Shown: positions 23,557 to 31,385 of the stretch, piece after piece | Position numbering within the stretch: the first letter of the stretch is position 1 | Layout of the letters: each line of letters begins with the position of its first letter | Assembly: GCF_042885655.1 (NCBI RefSeq) | Contig: NZ_JBHVRO010000011.1 | Location: 1-64,000, forward strand | DNA: 64,000 nucleotides | DNA from: Psychrobacillus sp042885655 | Lineage (GTDB): Bacteria; Bacillota; Bacilli; Bacillales_A; Planococcaceae | Direction of reading: 5' to 3' | Notes under the pieces: generated by a model | What the model was told of the DNA's origin: nothing | The model's database searches: none | Seen by the model: only the letters and a program-made list of their open reading frames with translations | Made by a program: the position numbers and the translations under genes

Positions 23557-24510
23557 TTACACCATTATTTTATTTTGTTCATTCAACAAAGCTTTTTCTA
23601 AAAACTTGGCTAGCTCCAGCATGCCATATTTTCCAGCTTTAGCTTCTGCATCCGCATTGTAGTTTGTATTCGTATTCACATCATACGTATATACTGTACC
23701 ATTTGCGTCTGATATGAATTCAATACCGGCGACAGCAATTTTATTCGCTTCCAGGAATGATTCATATCTACCGATTTGTTCTCTATTAATATCTTGGATA
23801 ATTTCAAACTTTGGTTTTTCTTCTTTTTCTTCACCGATCGGGCAAAATAAGTCATCTATTTGGCAGGCATCTGCAGGACATAATTCGAATCCTTTCGATG
23901 TATCTACACGTACAGCGTAGACGAACTTTCCACCAATAAATTCCGCTCTTGTTATAAAGGAAGCAGGAGATTGTATATATTCTTGGATGAGTGTGATTCC
24001 ATCAACTGGCTGCTCATAGGATTCACTATCTAAGTAGTTTTCAAGTGCTTCAACAGAATGAAATAATTGCACACCTAATCCTTTACCAGCACGATTATGC
24101 TTCGTTATGAATGAAGACACACCAATTTTTTTAGCCGCGCGGACTATTTGATCCCGTCCTACCGCACCAATTGTTTTCGGTGTACGTACACCTGCCTTTT
24201 CTAAAGCGAGCTGTTGATTAATTTTGCTAATTTCCAACTGCAATGCCTTCGTACCATTAAATACGGTTTTACCGTGAAACTCTAGCCAAGTAAGAATGCT
24301 AGCAGTTAATTCAGGTGCATATCGATGGTTACGTGTATGAGAGGATGCACTCATTCTGCTATAAAAAACTCCTTCTGGTGGTTCAGAAGTTAAATCTACT
24401 ATTCCTTCATCTAAATGCCAAAGTTCATAGGGAAGGTTCAATTCTTCCAATCGATTAGTTAGATGCACTGTCCATTCATCATTTTCATGTATTACATATA
24501 TTTTTGACAT
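23557..24510 (-). CDS. ATP-grasp ligase, RimK-like
   Basis: A 317-residue protein with an ATP-grasp fold. A preATP-grasp region (1–100) is followed by the ATP-binding lysine region FITKHNRAGKGLGVQLF, then DGITLIQEYIQS and the metal-binding end IEFISDANGTVYTYDVNTNTNYN. The family joins a carboxylate to an amine or thiol using ATP, as in RimK/LysX. It starts 1 bp after the monooxygenase gene, with its ribosome binding site AAGGGG inside that gene's end, so they are co-translated. Substrates are unknown. Confidence 0.85.
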   Translation of the reverse strand: MSKIYVIHENDEWTVHLTNRLEELNLPYELWHLDEGIVDLTSEPPEGVFYSRMSASSHTRNHRYAPELTASILTWLEFHGKTVFNGTKALQLEISKINQQLALEKAGVRTPKTIGAVGRDQIVRAAKKIGVSSFITKHNRAGKGLGVQLFHSVEALENYLDSESYEQPVDGITLIQEYIQSPASFITRAEFIGGKFVYAVRVDTSKGFELCPADACQIDDLFCPIGEEKEEKPKFEIIQDINREQIGRYESFLEANKIAVAGIEFISDANGTVYTYDVNTNTNYNADAEAKAGKYGMLELAKFLEKALLNEQNKIMV

Positions 24511-24511
24511 A

Positions 24512-25570
24512 TTAATTGACCCCTTGCTTATCTTGTTTTAATTGTTCAACTAGTGGCATCACTTGCTCGGAGAAGCGTTTCATTTCGGTATGTTGTGGTG
24601 AAAATTGTAAAATTAATAAATTGAGCCCTGCTTCTTCAAATGCAATAATCTTTTTAGCAATTTGTTCTGGTGTTCCGATTAAATTTGGACGTAGCCCACG
24701 ATTCGAAACCGAGTAATCTTGCAGTTGTATGTCTACATTTAAATGTGACTTGCTTACAAAGTCTTTATAGCCTGCATAGCCAGCTGTTCCTTCTGTTACA
24801 TTAGTAATTCGTGCAAGTTCCTCTTGCACTTCTTCTTCCGTATCTCTGCAAATAATGTAAGCTGCCATACCGAAATTTTCTAGAGGCACTTTTCCTAAGT
24901 TATGACGTCGATGTTTCATATCTGTAATTTTTTCCACAATTTCTTCTACTGTACCACCGTGCATGACATAGGAATCGCATGTATTTGCGATTGTTTGTTT
25001 TCCTGTTTCACTTTCGCCACCAGCATATAACGAGATATGTTTGTTCCGAACTGGTTTAGGCTCTAAATAAGTATTCTCGTAATCATAGAAGTTTCCTTTG
25101 AATGAATAAGGAGTATCGGTCCATAAACCTTTTAACACTGAAATAAACTCTTCCGTACGAGCATAGCGCTCATCGTGGGCAGTAAAGATACCTCCATATT
25201 GTCTTGCTTCTTCTTCCCACCAGGCAGATACTACATTTAATGACAAACGTCCCCCACTAATATGATCGATATTAGTTGCGGTTTTGGCTAACAATGCAGG
25301 GTTGTGAAAACCAGGGCGAATCGCTGTTAATATTTCTAATTTACTTGTTACTGCTGCAATAGCAGCTGCAGTAGACCAAGCATCTAAAGCAGGAGCATCT
25401 ATTCCTTTAATATCATTTAAGTTTAATTCCGCGATTAACGTTAAGTCGTATCCCCATTGCTCCGCATTTTGAGCCAACTCTTTTACATATTCAAATGAAG
25501 CGGACATCTCCTCATTTTCCACATTTCGTAACCATCCTCCGAAAATCGGTAACCAAAAACCATATCTCAT
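24512..25570 (-). CDS. LLM-class flavin-dependent monooxygenase
   Basis: A 352-residue luciferase-like TIM barrel. Motifs are MRYGFWLPIFGGWLR, GYDLTLIAELNL, RLSLNVVSAWW and EARQYGG, resembling the alkanesulfonate/dimethylsulfone monooxygenase group (SsuD/SfnG). Such enzymes use reduced flavin and oxygen to cleave or oxidise C–S or related bonds. The ATG at 25570 follows GTGAGGTG at normal spacing; the ATG 8 codons upstream overlaps that site. It forms a two-gene unit with the ATP-grasp ligase and is divergent from a DeoR regulator, a pairing suggesting a small catabolic pathway. Confidence 0.87.
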   Translation of the reverse strand: MRYGFWLPIFGGWLRNVENEEMSASFEYVKELAQNAEQWGYDLTLIAELNLNDIKGIDAPALDAWSTAAAIAAVTSKLEILTAIRPGFHNPALLAKTATNIDHISGGRLSLNVVSAWWEEEARQYGGIFTAHDERYARTEEFISVLKGLWTDTPYSFKGNFYDYENTYLEPKPVRNKHISLYAGGESETGKQTIANTCDSYVMHGGTVEEIVEKITDMKHRRHNLGKVPLENFGMAAYIICRDTEEEVQEELARITNVTEGTAGYAGYKDFVSKSHLNVDIQLQDYSVSNRGLRPNLIGTPEQIAKKIIAFEEAGLNLLILQFSPQHTEMKRFSEQVMPLVEQLKQDKQGVN

Positions 25571-25686
25571 GTAAGAATGCACCTCACTTTTCATATATTC
25601 AGAAATATTTAATTAAGAGTAATCCTACCATAATACTTTGTTTTGAACAATAGGATATTTAATATCTAAAACATGCATAAAGAAGA

Positions 25687-25731
25687 ATAAAAATGAATAC
25701 TAAAGAACGTTAAAGTTGATAAAAATGAATA
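25687..25731. promoter_or_regulatory. Direct repeats in the divergent LLM/DeoR promoter region
   Basis: The 13-base word ATAAAAATGAATA occurs at 25687–25699 and 25719–25731, 32 bp apart (about three helical turns). DeoR-type regulators often bind spaced direct repeats, so this is a candidate operator. The low sequence complexity makes chance possible. Confidence 0.4.
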
Positions 25732-25826
25732 AACATAAAAAAATAAGAATGTAATGAGAGAAAAGGTGGGAGAAAACCCTAACAAACATGAAATTAGAAG
25801 AATAATTTAGAATAGGGGATGAATAA

Positions 25827-26594
25827 ATGTTTTCCGAAGAAAGACGTGAACAGATTTTAGAGAAGTTGAAAAAAGAAGATCGTGTGTTAGCGAAAGAATT
25901 AGCAAACGAATACAATCTTTCCCTTGATTCCATTCGTCGTGATTTATCAATAATGGAAGAACAAGGATTACTAAAAAGAACACATGGAGGGGCAATTCCC
26001 ATTCCGAATGTTCGAACGATGCCACAACCTCCTTCTAAGAGGTATGGAGAAGGAACGGTATATCAAAACGCAATTGCAAAAAGTGCAGCGACTTTTATTA
26101 AAGAAGGGCAAACTGTATTTATCGGTGGAGCGGCAATTCATTTTGTGCTGCTAAAGTATTTGCCTATGGATGTATCCTTCAGCGTTATTACGAATTCTGT
26201 GGAAGTTGCCTATAATTTGCGTGAGGTGGATAATATTCAACTATATTTGATTGGTGGGGAAGTGAAGAGTTCAGGAAATATGACGGATGCATTGGCTAAT
26301 GAATTTGCTTGCCAATTCACGATGGATTTATGTTTTGCAGCAGGGGGTGGTTTATCACAAAGGGGCTTGAGCACAGCGACACCAGAAGTGTCCATTTTCC
26401 ACAAAACCGTTTATGACAACTCTAAAGAAGTAATAGGACTTATTGAACACTCAAAGTTTGGAGTAGATCTCTTTAGCAGAATGTATCCGCTTCATAAACT
26501 GGATATGATTATTACAGATGAAGAGACCAGCAATGATAACATAGATATAATTAGTGCAAGTGGAGTTAATGTGATTGTAGCTAAAATCACTTAG
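25827..26594 (+). CDS. DeoR-family transcriptional regulator
   Basis: A 255-residue regulator. The N-terminal winged helix-turn-helix (EERREQILEKLKKEDRVLAK, then SLDSIRRDLSIMEEQGLLKRTHGGA) is the DeoR signature. The C-terminal sugar-phosphate-isomerase-like sensor domain contains FIGGAAIHFVLLKYL and CFAAGGGLSQRGLSTATP. DeoR proteins usually sense a phosphorylated sugar intermediate and repress nearby genes. The divergent arrangement suggests control of the LLM/ATP-grasp pair, whose substrate could then be a sugar derivative; this is inference. Confidence 0.9.
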   Translation: MFSEERREQILEKLKKEDRVLAKELANEYNLSLDSIRRDLSIMEEQGLLKRTHGGAIPIPNVRTMPQPPSKRYGEGTVYQNAIAKSAATFIKEGQTVFIGGAAIHFVLLKYLPMDVSFSVITNSVEVAYNLREVDNIQLYLIGGEVKSSGNMTDALANEFACQFTMDLCFAAGGGLSQRGLSTATPEVSIFHKTVYDNSKEVIGLIEHSKFGVDLFSRMYPLHKLDMIITDEETSNDNIDIISASGVNVIVAKIT

Positions 26595-26655
26595 TCAATT
26601 GTAATTATTCAATGCATTCTAAAAAAAAAATAAAAATGTAATTGGAGATTCGTAT

Positions 26656-27003
26656 ATGTTTTATAGGAGAAAATTTTATACTGTAAAAAGCAATTTTGTA
26701 GAGAAATTAAATGAACATTTCAACCAAACTAATTTACCGAACCAACTAAGGTATGGAGCACGTTTGGTTGGGCGATGGATGAAGGATAACAAAGATAATA
26801 CCGTTGAAATTTTTGCCATTTGGGAATATGACAGTTATGAAGATTACATAGAAATAGAGAATAATGTAAAAGGTGACAGTGCTCATGTTAAACGAGTGAA
26901 TGACTGGTACGAGAAAAATGGTGGTAAAGAACATGTACATAATAAGTATATTTTGGAAGTTAGAAACGAAGCGTTAGTGTCCACTCTAAATAAAGATAAC
27001 TAA
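26656..27003 (+). CDS. NIPSNAP-family protein
   Basis: A 115-residue protein of the dimeric alpha/beta-barrel type. It has FYRRKFYTVKSNFVEKLNEHF, LVGRWMKDNKDNTVEIFAIWEY and DSYEDYIEIE, typical of NIPSNAP domains, which are small proteins of unclear function in bacteria. GGAG precedes the ATG. It stands alone and is followed by a border-like palindrome (27020–27042) and a terminator. Confidence 0.8.
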   Translation: MFYRRKFYTVKSNFVEKLNEHFNQTNLPNQLRYGARLVGRWMKDNKDNTVEIFAIWEYDSYEDYIEIENNVKGDSAHVKRVNDWYEKNGGKEHVHNKYILEVRNEALVSTLNKDN

Positions 27004-27019
27004 TAATGTTAACTACTTC

Positions 27020-27042
27020 TTCAACTAATGGCTTTAGTTCAA
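27020..27042. repeat. Border-like palindrome
   Basis: TTCAACTAATGGC then TTTAGTTCAA: arms related to the 19–23 kb family with a different centre. Confidence 0.45.
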
Positions 27043-27076
27043 TCAAGAAAAAGAAAATATTTATAATCAAATAATT

Positions 27077-27107
27077 AAACGCTGATATAATAATCAGCGT
27101 TTTTTTA
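27077..27107 (+). terminator. Terminator after NIPSNAP gene
   Basis: Stem AAACGCTGAT/ATCAGCGTTT followed by TTTT. Confidence 0.8.
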
Positions 27108-27237
27108 TATCTTTTGCCATCCCCCCGCACGAAGTGTAGCGATGGAGGCTCGCTAGTTTGTATGCAGAAAGCAAAGTTCTTTTTCGGGATTCGATTTTCC
27201 TTACAATTTGAGTTAATTTCATAAATACCAATTAAAT

Positions 27238-27350
27238 TATTGGAGCGACAGGCGGCGACTCCAGCGGGATGAGTGAGACAGATGAGACATCGCAAACGAC
27301 GCGAATGCGGCGCCCCCGCGGAAAGCGTCCGCCGATAGCGGAAATCATGC
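27238..27350 (-). repeat. GC-rich dispersed intergenic element
   Basis: This GC-rich block lies in the gene-free 27.1–27.4 kb gap. Its reverse complement matches the element at about 297–455: GACGC-TTCCG-GGGGGCGCCGC, TTCGCGTCGTTTG, CTCATCTGTCTCAC and CTGGAGTCGCC occur in the same order. It contains no supported gene. Confidence 0.75.
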
Positions 27351-27428
27351 TTTCACGTTAATATTGTTCGTGTTTTATGCTCTAAATTTGAATAATGAAA
27401 TTGATTCATTTATTTTTTAAAAGAAAAG

Positions 27429-27472
27429 AGACTGTAAACAAACTCGATTTTTATAGAGTTTGTTTACAGTCT
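27429..27472 (-). terminator. Terminator of yhfH
   Basis: Long stem AGACTGTAAACAAACTC/GAGTTTGTTTACAGTCT. On the minus strand it is followed by CTTTTCTTTT. Confidence 0.75.
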
Positions 27473-27534
27473 GCGTGAAGTGACTCAATTCCTCCGATAA
27501 TGCACTTAAAGAAGGATTAGGCATTTTATATTTA

Positions 27535-27660
27535 TTAAAGAGTATTGCATTTATCACATTGATTTCCATAGCACTCATGCTGCTCTTCAATTTTCTCACC
27601 GCATGTAACACATTTTTTTTCAGGTAGGTTTCGGAAAAATTCAATTACGTTTTCTAACAT
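27535..27660 (-). CDS. yhfH: YhfH-family small zinc-ribbon protein
   Basis: A 41-residue protein starting MLENVIEFFRNLPEKKC, with two cysteine pairs (CVTC and CDKC) around a His/Cys middle (HECYGNQ). This is the YhfH family of tiny Bacillales proteins. The ATG at 27660 has GGAGGTGG upstream. The longer open frame extending it has no start signal and runs across the lplJ promoter. In B. subtilis yhfH is also close to lplJ (yhfJ). Function unknown; zinc binding is inferred. Confidence 0.88.
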   Translation of the reverse strand: MLENVIEFFRNLPEKKCVTCGEKIEEQHECYGNQCDKCNTL

Positions 27661-27783
27661 AGTTGTTCCACCTCCATCTGTTATATAACTGTTTAAGTTA
27701 TACGGATTGTAATATAACACAAGCACTTTTGTCAACATATCGAGTGGACTTTCGGTTAAAATAAAAATAAAGGAGAGATGAAG

Positions 27784-28776
27784 ATGTATTTTATAGATAA
27801 CAAAGGAATTACTGACCCGCGTATTAACCTTGCAATTGAAGAGTATGCATTGAAAACAATGGATGTAGAAAAAGACTCTTTTCTGTTGTTTTACATAAAC
27901 GAGCCTTCTATCATTATTGGTAGAAATCAAAACACGATAGAAGAAATTAATACTGAATTTGTGGAAAGTAACGGGATAATTCCTGTACGGAGACTTTCTG
28001 GTGGCGGTGCCGTATATCATGATTTAGGGAATCTGAACTTTAGTTTTTTAACAAAAGATGATGGGGATAGCTTCCGTAACTTTAAAAAGTTCACACAACC
28101 AGTGGTGGATGCCCTTCAAAAAATGGGTGTAGATGCAGAGCTTTCCGGGCGAAATGATATTTTAGCAGAAGGTAAAAAAATCTCTGGGAATGCTCAGTTT
28201 TCAACAAAAGGTAGAATGTTTAGTCATGGAACATTAATGTTCGATACAGAAATTGATGCAGTTGTTTCTGCTTTAAAAGTAAGCAAAGAAAAAATTGAAT
28301 CAAAAGGAATAAAATCAATTAGAAGCCGTGTGACAAACATTGCTGAATTACTAAAAGAACCGATGACAATTGAAAAATTTAGAACTGAAATTCTTTCATC
28401 CATTTTCGGGGGAGCCGAGAATATTCAATATTGGGAGCTCACAGCGGAAGATTGGGAAAATATCCATAAACTTTCGGAAGAACGCTATCAACAATGGGAA
28501 TGGAATTACGGAAAATCGCCTAAGTTTAATATGAAGCATTCTCACCGTTTTCCAACAGGTGGTGTAGATGTGCGATTAGAAGTGAACAAAGGGATTATGG
28601 AAGAAGTGAAGATTTACGGTGACTTCTTTGGTGTTGGTGATATGGAAGAAGTAGAAGATCTATTGACAGGAAAGCCGTATAGTAAACAGGCAATTGAAAA
28701 GGCACTTGAAAATATTGATGTACCAAAGTATTTTGGTGGTATTTCTAAGGAAGAATTAGTCCAACTAATTTATTAA
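27784..28776 (+). CDS. lplJ: Lipoate–protein ligase LplJ
   Basis: A 330-residue enzyme with the biotin/lipoate ligase fold: EPSIIIGRNQNTIEEIN, then VRRLSGGGAVYHDLGNLNFS. The lysine region GRNDILAEGKKISGNAQF binds lipoyl-AMP. It attaches free lipoate to E2 and GcvH subunits. The ATG at 27784 (8 bases after AGGAG) is chosen over the ATG two codons earlier, which is too close; the B. subtilis protein also begins at this point. It is followed by a terminator and then the Bce-type module. Confidence 0.95.
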   Translation: MYFIDNKGITDPRINLAIEEYALKTMDVEKDSFLLFYINEPSIIIGRNQNTIEEINTEFVESNGIIPVRRLSGGGAVYHDLGNLNFSFLTKDDGDSFRNFKKFTQPVVDALQKMGVDAELSGRNDILAEGKKISGNAQFSTKGRMFSHGTLMFDTEIDAVVSALKVSKEKIESKGIKSIRSRVTNIAELLKEPMTIEKFRTEILSSIFGGAENIQYWELTAEDWENIHKLSEERYQQWEWNYGKSPKFNMKHSHRFPTGGVDVRLEVNKGIMEEVKIYGDFFGVGDMEEVEDLLTGKPYSKQAIEKALENIDVPKYFGGISKEELVQLIY

Positions 28777-28823
28777 TTTTCGTTAGCTTGTTTATACGCC
28801 GTGGTGTTTTTGAATAATTATGG

Positions 28824-28861
28824 AAGAGTCTAACATATTAACGTATGTTGGGCTCTTTTTT
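28824..28861 (+). terminator. Terminator of lplJ
   Basis: Stem AGAGTCTAACATA/TATGTTGGGCTCT (with G·T pairs) followed by six T. The inner palindrome AACATA/TATGTT is symmetrical and could alternatively be a regulator site for the next operon. Confidence 0.7.
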
Positions 28862-28902
28862 GATATGATAGAGAGAGACTGTTTGTGAGGAGGATCCATG
28901 TG

Positions 28903-29604
28903 ATGATACATCGAATCTTAGTTGTAGAAGATGATCGAAAAATTGCTGCATTACTTGCAGAAACATTACGTAAATATCATTATGAAGTGCATACTATACA
29001 AAACTTCGATTCCATTTTGGAGGAATTTGAAGCTTTTGACCCTCATTTAATATTATTAGATGTAAACTTACCATCTTATGATGGATATTATTGGTGTCGC
29101 CAGCTCCGTCAATTTACAACGTGTCCAATTATATTTGTTTCCGCACGATCAGGAGAAATGGACCAAGTTTTTGCTTTAGAAAATGGTGGCGATGATTTTA
29201 TTACGAAACCTTTTCACTATGAAATCGTCCTTGCAAAAATACGAAGCCATTTAAGAAGAACTTATGGCGAATATGCTGCAAAGCAAGAGGAACGTATTGT
29301 TAAGGCAGGAAAGCTACAATTATTTTTAGAGAGAATGGAACTTCATATATCTTCAGAGGAAATACCTCTGCAAAAGAAAGAATGTACAATTCTAGAGTTG
29401 CTTATGAGAAATTATCCTAAGCTTGTTACAAGAGAGCAGTTATTAGAAGAATTATGGGATGATCAGTCATTCGTAGATGAAAATACTCTAAACGTGAATA
29501 TGACGAGGGTTCGTAAAAAGCTAGCTGATTATGATGTCACATCGACAATAGAAACGGTTAGAGGAGCGGGCTATCGATTGATACTCAGTTCGGAGGAATC
29601 TTAA
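28903..29604 (+). CDS. BceR-like response regulator
   Basis: A 233-residue OmpR-type regulator. The receiver has D10–D11 and phosphoacceptor D53 (LLDVNLPSYDG), with the conserved lysine in ITKPF. The DNA-binding domain ends with IETVRGAGYRLI. The ATG at 28903 follows AGGAGG 9 bases upstream; the GTG at 28885 precedes that site and is rejected. It is the first gene of a four-gene antimicrobial-peptide response module and should activate the ABC genes that follow. Confidence 0.9.
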   Translation: MIHRILVVEDDRKIAALLAETLRKYHYEVHTIQNFDSILEEFEAFDPHLILLDVNLPSYDGYYWCRQLRQFTTCPIIFVSARSGEMDQVFALENGGDDFITKPFHYEIVLAKIRSHLRRTYGEYAAKQEERIVKAGKLQLFLERMELHISSEEIPLQKKECTILELLMRNYPKLVTREQLLEELWDDQSFVDENTLNVNMTRVRKKLADYDVTSTIETVRGAGYRLILSSEES

Positions 29605-29605
29605 T

Positions 29606-30652
29606 ATGTTCCGATTGTTTATACGAGAACATTTAATCTTTCTTGTTTTTCAATTTTTATTAGTGTTATTTATAATGCTCTTATATTGGCTAGACGGGTT
29701 TCGAAACTTAGATACAGCAATATATTCAATTGTTATTAGTAGTATATTAACGATTACTTTTTTAGGAACATTATTTGTAAAGAAATATTCTTTTTATAAA
29801 AAGATACTTTCCGTACCAACAAAAATAGAAGTGGTTCTGCAACGAGAAGCGCAATCCCCTGAGATTAAACAGGTAGAAAAGTACTTGCATCATATTTATC
29901 GGCTTTATCAGAAAGAAGTGCAATTATTATATGCAAGGCAAAATAGGCATCTACAGTTTATGAATAGTTGGGTACATCAGATGAAAACACCAATTTCTGT
30001 ACTCGAGCTGATGGCACAAAATGGAGATCAAATCGATTCAATGAGTGTATCGGAAGAAGCGGATCGGTTAAAAAGAGGACTAGACGCTGTTTTAATGAAT
30101 GCAAGGTTAGATACGTTCGAAGAGGATATGCAAATTGAGCTAGTAGATTTAAAACAAATAGTTAGCCAAGTTGTGACGGAAAATAAACGCTTATTTATAA
30201 CTCATCATGTTTTTCCAGTTATTTCAATTGAAGGGAATTGTATTATTACATCGGACACGAAATGGCTTCGCTTTGTCATAGCACAGTTTTTAACAAATGC
30301 AGTGAAGTATACGTTTGAGGAAAACAAAAAGGTTTATTTTGAGACGACAATAAAGGATGAACAGGTCATCTTTTCTGTTAGAGATGAAGGTATTGGTATC
30401 CCTACTTCGGATATAAAAAGGGTAACAAAAGCATTCTTCACTGGAGAGAATGGTCGAAAAACAGGAGAATCTACAGGAATGGGTTTATACTTAGCACAAG
30501 AAATTTGTGATCGTCTTGGACATGAGATGACGATTAATACTAGAGTTGGTGAAGGAACGACCGTCTCGATCGTGTTTAAACAGCTAGAACAAGAAGAACG
30601 GAGCGAGCATGATGTCGATATTAACACTCGAAGAAGTGACGAAAGTATATGA
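29606..30652 (+). CDS. BceS-like intramembrane-sensing histidine kinase
   Basis: A 348-residue kinase with two TM helices near the N terminus (about 9–29 and 37–58) joined by a very short loop. There is therefore no extracellular sensor domain, the hallmark of BceS-type kinases that read the state of their ABC transporter. The phospho-His is in WVHQMKTPISVLEL, and the ATPase domain has DEGIGIP and GMGLYLAQEI. It starts 1 bp after the regulator gene and its end overlaps the ATPase gene. Confidence 0.92.
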   Translation: MFRLFIREHLIFLVFQFLLVLFIMLLYWLDGFRNLDTAIYSIVISSILTITFLGTLFVKKYSFYKKILSVPTKIEVVLQREAQSPEIKQVEKYLHHIYRLYQKEVQLLYARQNRHLQFMNSWVHQMKTPISVLELMAQNGDQIDSMSVSEEADRLKRGLDAVLMNARLDTFEEDMQIELVDLKQIVSQVVTENKRLFITHHVFPVISIEGNCIITSDTKWLRFVIAQFLTNAVKYTFEENKKVYFETTIKDEQVIFSVRDEGIGIPTSDIKRVTKAFFTGENGRKTGESTGMGLYLAQEICDRLGHEMTINTRVGEGTTVSIVFKQLEQEERSEHDVDINTRRSDESI

Positions 30653-31385
30653 GGGGAAAGTAGCTCATCTTGCAATTAACCAAATAAGCTTTGAAGTAGA
30701 AAAAGGAGAATTTCTCGCAGTAATGGGTCCTTCGGGTAGTGGGAAAACTACATTGTTAAATATTGTTTCAACAATTGATTCACCCACTTCGGGAGATATC
30801 ACTATTAATGGGACAAATCCTTTAAAACTAACTACGAACGATCTATCCCTCTTTAGAAGAAGGCAACTTGGTTTTGTGTTTCAAGATTTTAATTTACTTC
30901 CGGCCTTAACTGTAGAGGAAAACATGGTTCTACCTTTAACACTCGATGGGCAACCTGTGGAGAAAATGAAACAAAGGGTGAAGGAAATTGCATCTCATCT
31001 GGACTTATCTTCCATTTTAGAAAAAAGACCGACTGAAATTTCAGGGGGACAAGCACAAAGAACAGCCATAGGTCGGGCTTTAATACATGAACCAACAATT
31101 ATTCTTGCAGATGAACCGACTGGAAACTTAGATTCTAAATCCGCGAAGGACGTTTTAGAAATATTATCCCAGGTGAATAAAAAGAATCAGACGACGATCA
31201 TTATGGTCACGCATGATCCAGTTGCAGCTAGTTACTGTGACCGTGTGCTTTTTATAAAAGACGGGGAATATTTTAATGAAATTTATAAAGATGATCGAAG
31301 ACAAACATTTTTTCAACGAATTTTAAATGTCTTGTCTTTATTAGGTGGAAACGTAAATGACCTTTCGACAATTCGCTTATCATAA
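30609..31385 (+). CDS. BceA-like ABC transporter ATPase
   Basis: A 258-residue ATPase with Walker A GPSGSGKTT, signature SGGQAQR, Walker B ILADEPTGNLDS and H-loop MVTHDP. These are typical of the MacB/BceA group that powers FtsX-type permeases. Two adjacent ATG codons (30609, 30612) are possible; GGAG spacing slightly favours the second. The start lies within the kinase gene (44 bp overlap) and the end overlaps the permease gene (29 bp), so the four genes are tightly coupled. Likely role: removing or protecting against peptide antibiotics at the membrane. Confidence 0.92.
   Translation: MMSILTLEEVTKVYEGKVAHLAINQISFEVEKGEFLAVMGPSGSGKTTLLNIVSTIDSPTSGDITINGTNPLKLTTNDLSLFRRRQLGFVFQDFNLLPALTVEENMVLPLTLDGQPVEKMKQRVKEIASHLDLSSILEKRPTEISGGQAQRTAIGRALIHEPTIILADEPTGNLDSKSAKDVLEILSQVNKKNQTTIIMVTHDPVAASYCDRVLFIKDGEYFNEIYKDDRRQTFFQRILNVLSLLGGNVNDLSTIRLS

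Noticed and set aside
27661..28020. Upstream extension of the yhfH frame
   Set aside because: Crosses the divergent lplJ start and promoter; the 41-codon form has the strong ribosome binding site and matches the family.
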